Source: Galeopsis tetrahit (taxonomy: Eukaryota; Streptophyta; Magnoliopsida; Lamiales; Lamiaceae). Taken from it: a stretch of 64,000 nucleotides of DNA. Numbering within the stretch: position 1 is the stretch's first letter; each line of letters opens with the position of its first letter. The notes under the pieces are model-generated. The model saw only the letters and a program-made list of their open reading frames with translations, did not search any database and was not told the DNA's origin. This document shows, piece by piece, positions 60,285 through 64,000 of this stretch. The DNA lies in contig OY776125.1 in NCBI GenBank assembly GCA_963675135.1, positions 64,245,441-64,309,440 of the forward strand, in the 5' to 3' direction. Position numbers and translations under genes: made by a program.

Positions 60285-60286
60285 CT

Positions 60287-60367
60287 TGTTGGTCTTGAAA
60301 GGAGTATATAACAAGTGTATGGGGGGGGGGGGAATACACATGTTATATACTCCTTTCAGGACCAACA
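60287..60367 (-). repeat. Aberrant 81-bp inverted-repeat 5' LTR of SireD
   Basis: Two arms of about 34 bp (60287-60320 and 60333-60367), 32 of 34 bases complementary, around a run of twelve G. The PBS-side arm equals the 3' end of the full LTR; the outer arm is its inverted copy, giving TGTTGG...CCAACA ends. A normal LTR of this family is about 1.7 kb. Both sides of the element have the atatg duplication. Confidence 0.93.
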
Positions 60368-60372
60368 ATATG

Positions 60373-60715
60373 TATATTAATGTATATATGTTTGTAAAAA
60401 TATTTTTTATTTATTTTTTTAGTATAAAATGAATAGGAAAAGTTATTTTAAACCGTATATATTTAATTTGAATTATGTAATATCAAAATAAATATATTGT
60501 ACACATTAAAATTAATTTTAAAAAATTATTCGGGATAGGATGGGTAAAACTCAACGGGTTTTCAAGCGAGGCGGGTCCGGGTATGAGAATTTTCTAGCGG
60601 GTCAAATTCAGGCATGAGAATTTTCTGGCGAGGCGGATTTTGGGATAGGGCATACCCATCCCATTGCCATCCCTATTTAGAACTTGTATTCGAAATTGGA
60701 GAACATGAATATGTT
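60373..60715 (+). other. CACTA interior right of SireD
   Basis: No coding region. A GC-rich patch (60540-60690) has GCGGGTCCGGG and ends CCCATTGCCATCCCTA, which resembles a hAT-like MITE terminus read on the minus strand; the partner end is not visible. Confidence 0.35.
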
Positions 60716-61704
60716 TTTTATGACAATCGTTGCTAAAAAATATTATAGCGACAAAATTTGTTTGTCACTAAATATTTCAAATAATTAATGACAAAAAATT
60801 AGTATCGTCATGAAAATATATTTTTCATGATGTTGAATATCGTCATCAATTATTATTGTCACCAATTATTATAGTGATAATAAAAATTCGTTACTAAATA
60901 TTTCAAATAATTAATGACAAAAAATAGCATCGTCATGAAAAATAATATTGTCATGAAAATATATTTTTTTATGACGTGAGTGTCGAAAATATTATGAAAA
61001 TCGTTACCAAATAGTAGTGTGATGAAAATATTTTATCACTAAATATCTCGAATAATTAATGACGAAAAATAATATTGTCATGAAAATATATTTTTCATGA
61101 CGTCGAATATCGTCGTCAATTATTATTAAAATCATCACCAATAATTTTTGTGACGAAAACATTTTGCCACTAAATATTTTGAATAATTAATGATGAAAAA
61201 TAATATCGTCATGAAAATATATTTTTCATGACGTGGAATGTTGTCATCTATTACTATTAAAATCGTCACTAATAATTATTGTGACAAAAATATTTTGTCT
61301 CTAAATATTTTGAATAATTAATGACGAAAAATAGTATCGTCATGAAAATATACATTTTATGACGTCGAATATCATCATCAATTATTATTAAAATCGTCAC
61401 CAATTATTATTGTGACGATAGTTTAGCATTATCAAGAAAAACTATTTTCCATGACGTCGAATTTCGTCACCATTTATTATTAAAATTGTCACATAGTATT
61501 ACTGTGACATACTTATTAACATCGTCAGGAAATATACAAATTTGTGACGAAAAAATTTGTAATTCGGGACGAATTTAATTTTTGTCACAATTTCTAGTAC
61601 TTTAATGACGAAAAATAAAATTTGTCACGTTTAAGTAACAAATTGTGACGATTTTTGTGTCGTCGCAAAAAAACTCGTCACGAAATGTGTGATTTCCTGT
61701 AGTG
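60716..61704 (-). repeat. CACTA right subterminal repeat region
   Basis: At least six diverged units of about 120-130 bp built on ATATTTTTCATGACGTCGAAT, GAATAATTAATGACGAAAAA and AAAATCGTCACCAA, plus the 13-bp terminal inverted repeat. Mirror of the left end. Confidence 0.87.
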
Positions 61705-61707
61705 TTT

Positions 61708-62236
61708 GTAAACTGAAGGAGAAATTGATAACCTCTACTTTAAGTTTTAGAAAATTTTCTAAGAGTGATTCTGATATGAATCATGCTATAGCTGTTGGTA
61801 AATCTAATAATTATGGTTTAGGTTATGATGGTGAAATTGCTTCTATTTCTAAATATTTCAGAAAACCTGTGAAATTTGTGAAGGCAAATGCTAACACATC
61901 TGATGTAACATCTGCACAAACAAATTGTCACAAGGTCAAAAAGAAGTATATTTGTCATTATTGCTTTAAATATGGTCATATTCGTCCCTTTTGCTTGAAA
62001 ATGGTTAAAGATATGAGAAATGAGTTTATGATATCCAGAATGTCTTCACATCCTAGGAAACATTTTCAGAGTTCTGCTAGGAAATCAAATGTTACCTGTA
62101 ATGTTGTTCACACATCCTTGAAAGCATGTTTACCTGGTCTATGGTATTTTGATAGTGGTTGTTCTAGACATATGACAGAACAAATAGACTACTTATCTGA
62201 TTATGTGGCCTTGAATTGTGGTAATGTTACATATGA
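61708..62236 (+). CDS. SireE gag C-terminus and protease start
   Basis: Continuation of gag after CACTA: KLKEKLITSTLSFRKFSK, then a second zinc knuckle CHYCFKYGHIRPFC (about 61953-61994) and the protease active-site stretch LWYFDSGCSRHMTEQIDYLS. The frame is open. Right after CGNVTYD it passes without interruption into the end of integrase (62237), so protease is truncated after the active site. Confidence 0.85.
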
Positions 62237-63045
62237 CAGGGATCAACTTCACAAGTTTGACTCTAAAAGTGACAAAGGTTTCTTTTTAGGCTATTCTAGA
62301 AATAGTAAAGCTTATAGAGTCTTATAACCTTAGGACTAACATTGTTCAAGAATCTGTTAATGTTGTGTTTGATGATGATAAAGGTCTTACAAATGACAAA
62401 GATGAAGAAGATGTATCACAAGTAACTGACAATTCTGAGAATACACTGAAACCTGAAAATGCCGCATCAAATGCTAACACATCTGGAGCAACATCTACAT
62501 ACCAATCAGTTCTAATTTCACTGAATGATCAGTATGTGCCCAAAACAAATCCTTCTTCAAGAATAGGGAAAAGTCATCCTTTTGATCAGATCATAGGCGA
62601 TGCTACAGTTGGAGTGCAAACAAGAGGAAGAATAAAATCGAATAAGGTAGATGTGGTAAGAACAATATGCATGTCTTATATTTGCAATGTTGTGAATGCA
62701 GAGTGTTACTATTCTGAAATTGAACCTAAAAATGTGAATGACGCATTAACTGATGAAAATTGGATAAATGTCATGCATGAGGAACTTAATCAGTTTGAAA
62801 GAAATGAAGTTTGGACACTTGTTCCAAGACCTAGTCATACTAATGTCATTGGAACAAAGTGGATTTATAAGAATAAAACTGATGAGTCCGGAAACATTGT
62901 TAGGAACAAAGCCAGGTTAGTTGCACAAGGTTACACTCAAGTTGAAGGTGTTGATTTTGATGAAAATTTTGCACCTGTTGCTAGGATAGAATCTATTAGG
63001 TTATTGCTAGCAATTGCATATTTTATTAACATTAAACTTCATTAA
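62237..63045 (+). pseudogene. SireE pol: integrase tail, linker and start of RT
   Basis: QLHKFDSKSDKGFFLGYSRN is the C-terminal integrase block; the zinc-binding and catalytic parts are deleted. A frameshift follows at about 62326. From 62365 the linker reads DDDKGLTNDKDEEDVSQV, then ENWINVMHEELNQFERNEVW, GTKWIYKNKTDESG, ARLVAQGYTQVEGVDFDENF and RIESIRLLLAIA. TAA at 63043-63045 stands where related copies have CAA, just before MDVKAAFLN. Confidence 0.85.
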
Positions 63046-63665
63046 ATGGATGTAAAAGCTGCATTTCTAAATGTCATATTGAATGAAGAGGCATATGTAG
63101 AACAGCCTAAAGGTTTTGAAGATCCACAATACCCGAATCATGTGTACAAACTAAATAAAGCATTGTATGGTCTAAAACAATCTCCTAGAGCATGGTATGG
63201 TAGGCTTACAGACTTTCTTTTAGAATATGGTTTTATTAGAGGAGAAGTCGATAGCACTTTGTTTAGTAAGCACAATGGAGAAGATCTACTTATTGCTCAA
63301 ATATATGTTGATGATATTGTGTTTGGTTCAACCTGTGATAAAATGCTGAACAAATTTGTTGAAGCAATGACAACAACATTTGAGATGAGTATGGTTGGAG
63401 ACTTGAATTACTTTTTAGGTCTTCAAATCAAGCAATGTAAGGATGATATTTTCTTCTCTCAAGGTAAGTATGCTAAAAACTTAGTCAAACGATTTGGTCT
63501 TGAAAGCTCAAAAGTAATGAAAACACCTATGGGTGCTACTTCGAAACTTTGCAAAGACAATATTGAAAAGGATGTTGATCCAACATTGTATAGATCCATG
63601 ATAGGTAGTTTACTTTATCTAACCTCTAGTAGACCAGATATTATGTACATTGTACATACTATCTG
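63046..63665 (+). pseudogene. SireE pol: RT domain
   Basis: MDVKAAFLNVILNEEAYVEQ, KALYGLKQSPRAWYGR and the catalytic IYVDDIVFGST (YVDD at about 63303-63314), then NYFLGLQIKQCKDD, MKTPMGATSKLC and MIGSLLYLTSSRPDIMY. The match ends at about 63645, and a TGA at 63664 closes the frame. RNase H does not follow, so the copy is truncated or interrupted there. Confidence 0.88.
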
Positions 63666-64000
63666 AATAATCCTTGAGAGGATGTTGTCACAAATGCGGT
63701 GGCATTTGGGACAACAACCTAAGGTGGTATAGTTATTATAAATTTGATTTATTTTTTATTTTCGTTGAATAATTTCTTTGTAAAATATTTTTGAATCTGA
63801 AATTTGTTTGTGAAAAAATAGGCATGTACTACACCTCTCAAAAGCTTGAAAAATTAGAATGTTACAGCATACAAAAAGATGTACCAATTCACTGAGTAAC
63901 TATGGAGCACGGAGTTCACTACTACGATGTTTTCTTTTCAAAAGGTGAATTTTGGTAAAAACATCAAGAGGTTTGTAATCCATTAAGTAAGTATGGGGCA
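63666..64000. other. Unassigned sequence after SireE RT
   Basis: No ORF and no family recognised. Words TTCACTGAGTAACTATGGAGC (63889) and CCATTAAGTAAGTATGGGG (63979) resemble each other, hinting at a repeat in another inserted element that continues past the window. Confidence 0.3.

Larger units (their letters stand above)
52867..60367 (-). mobile_element. SireD: Sirevirus deletion derivative inserted in CACTA
   Basis: 7,501 bp, target duplication atatg at 52862-52866 and 60368-60372. Minus-strand order: 81-bp aberrant 5' LTR, PBS, gag, protease, pre-integrase fragment, then directly the second half of the third ORF, PPT and a full 3' LTR (1,696 bp). Integrase core, RT and RNase H are absent. 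Same family as SireB by LTR and third ORF. Confidence 0.93.
43777..61704 (+). mobile_element. CACTA (En/Spm) transposon inserted in SireE gag
   Basis: 17,928 bp (about 10.4 kb without SireD). Ends are CACTATAGAAAAT at 43777 and ATTTCCTGTAGTG at 61704, i.e. imperfect 13-bp inverted repeats, with a 3-bp duplication ttt at 43774-43776 and 61705-61707. Both ends carry about 1 kb of dense TCGTCAC/GTGACGA motifs. Inside are remnants of a TNP2-type transposase (plus strand) and of a Ptta/En/Spm-type accessory protein (minus strand). The catalytic part of TNP2 is gone. The gag frame of SireE is continuous across the insertion. Confidence 0.93.
40129..63665 (+). mobile_element. SireE: Sirevirus-type copia element split by CACTA and SoloF
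   Basis: Plus-strand order: 5' LTR from TGTTGGAATAAATGCTC (40129) to TTTTCA (42283), PBS, gag, CACTA insertion, second zinc knuckle and protease, a deletion removing most of integrase, RT. The 3' end lies outside or is lost near 63665. Gag and RT motifs, the two zinc knuckles and the DSGCSRHMT protease motif fit the Sirevirus lineage. Its 5' LTR is about 757 bp once SoloF is removed, so it is a different family from SireA-D. Confidence 0.85.

Overview
The window is plant nuclear DNA made almost entirely of transposable elements inserted into one another. Evidence for a flowering plant: Ty1/copia elements of the Sirevirus type (pol followed by a long third ORF), a Helitron with A|T insertion, a CACTA element with TNP2-type transposase remains, a MULE transposase with a SWIM zinc finger, and primer-binding sites of the plant initiator-Met tRNA type (TGGTATnAGAGC). 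I found no intact host gene, rRNA or tRNA gene and no CRISPR array. The species cannot be told from the sequence.

Layout, left to right. 1-2452: deletion derivative of a plus-strand Sirevirus (SireA: RT start joined to the third ORF). 2453-5905 and 18999-23578: a minus-strand Sirevirus (SireC: truncated 3' LTR, third ORF, RNase H, RT). Its third ORF is split by a 13.1-kb minus-strand non-Sirevirus copia element (CopN, 5906-18998, TSD ttcag). CopN carries a 4.6-kb Helitron (13579-18165) inside its 5' LTR. 23579-25838: an inverted relative of SireC (SireC': third-ORF end plus 3' LTR). 25839-37838: a plus-strand Sirevirus (SireB: INT, RT, RNase H, third ORF, truncated 3' LTR) with a solo LTR (SoloG, 27714-28903, TSD attgt) in its RT. 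37839-40128: a minus-strand MULE transposase pseudogene. 40129 to about 63665: a plus-strand Sirevirus (SireE). Its 5' LTR holds a solo LTR (SoloF, 40171-41563, TSD agaag). Its gag is split by a 17.9-kb CACTA transposon (43777-61704, TSD ttt), and that CACTA holds a minus-strand Sirevirus (SireD, 52867-60367, TSD atatg).

The genes do not form a host pathway. Each retroelement would encode Gag (capsid and zinc knuckle), protease, integrase, reverse transcriptase and RNase H, with a Sirevirus-specific third ORF of unknown role. Nearly all are broken by stops, frameshifts or deletions. The exception is the SireC third ORF, which is open on both sides of the CopN insertion in one shared frame. 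The insertions give a relative chronology: SireC before CopN before the Helitron; SireB before SoloG; SireE before CACTA before SireD; SireE before SoloF.

The most unusual structure is the 5' end of SireD. In place of a 1.7-kb LTR there is an 81-bp near-perfect inverted repeat built from the LTR's own 3' end, yet it still has TG...CA ends and a 5-bp target duplication. This suggests integration of an aberrant, self-primed cDNA.
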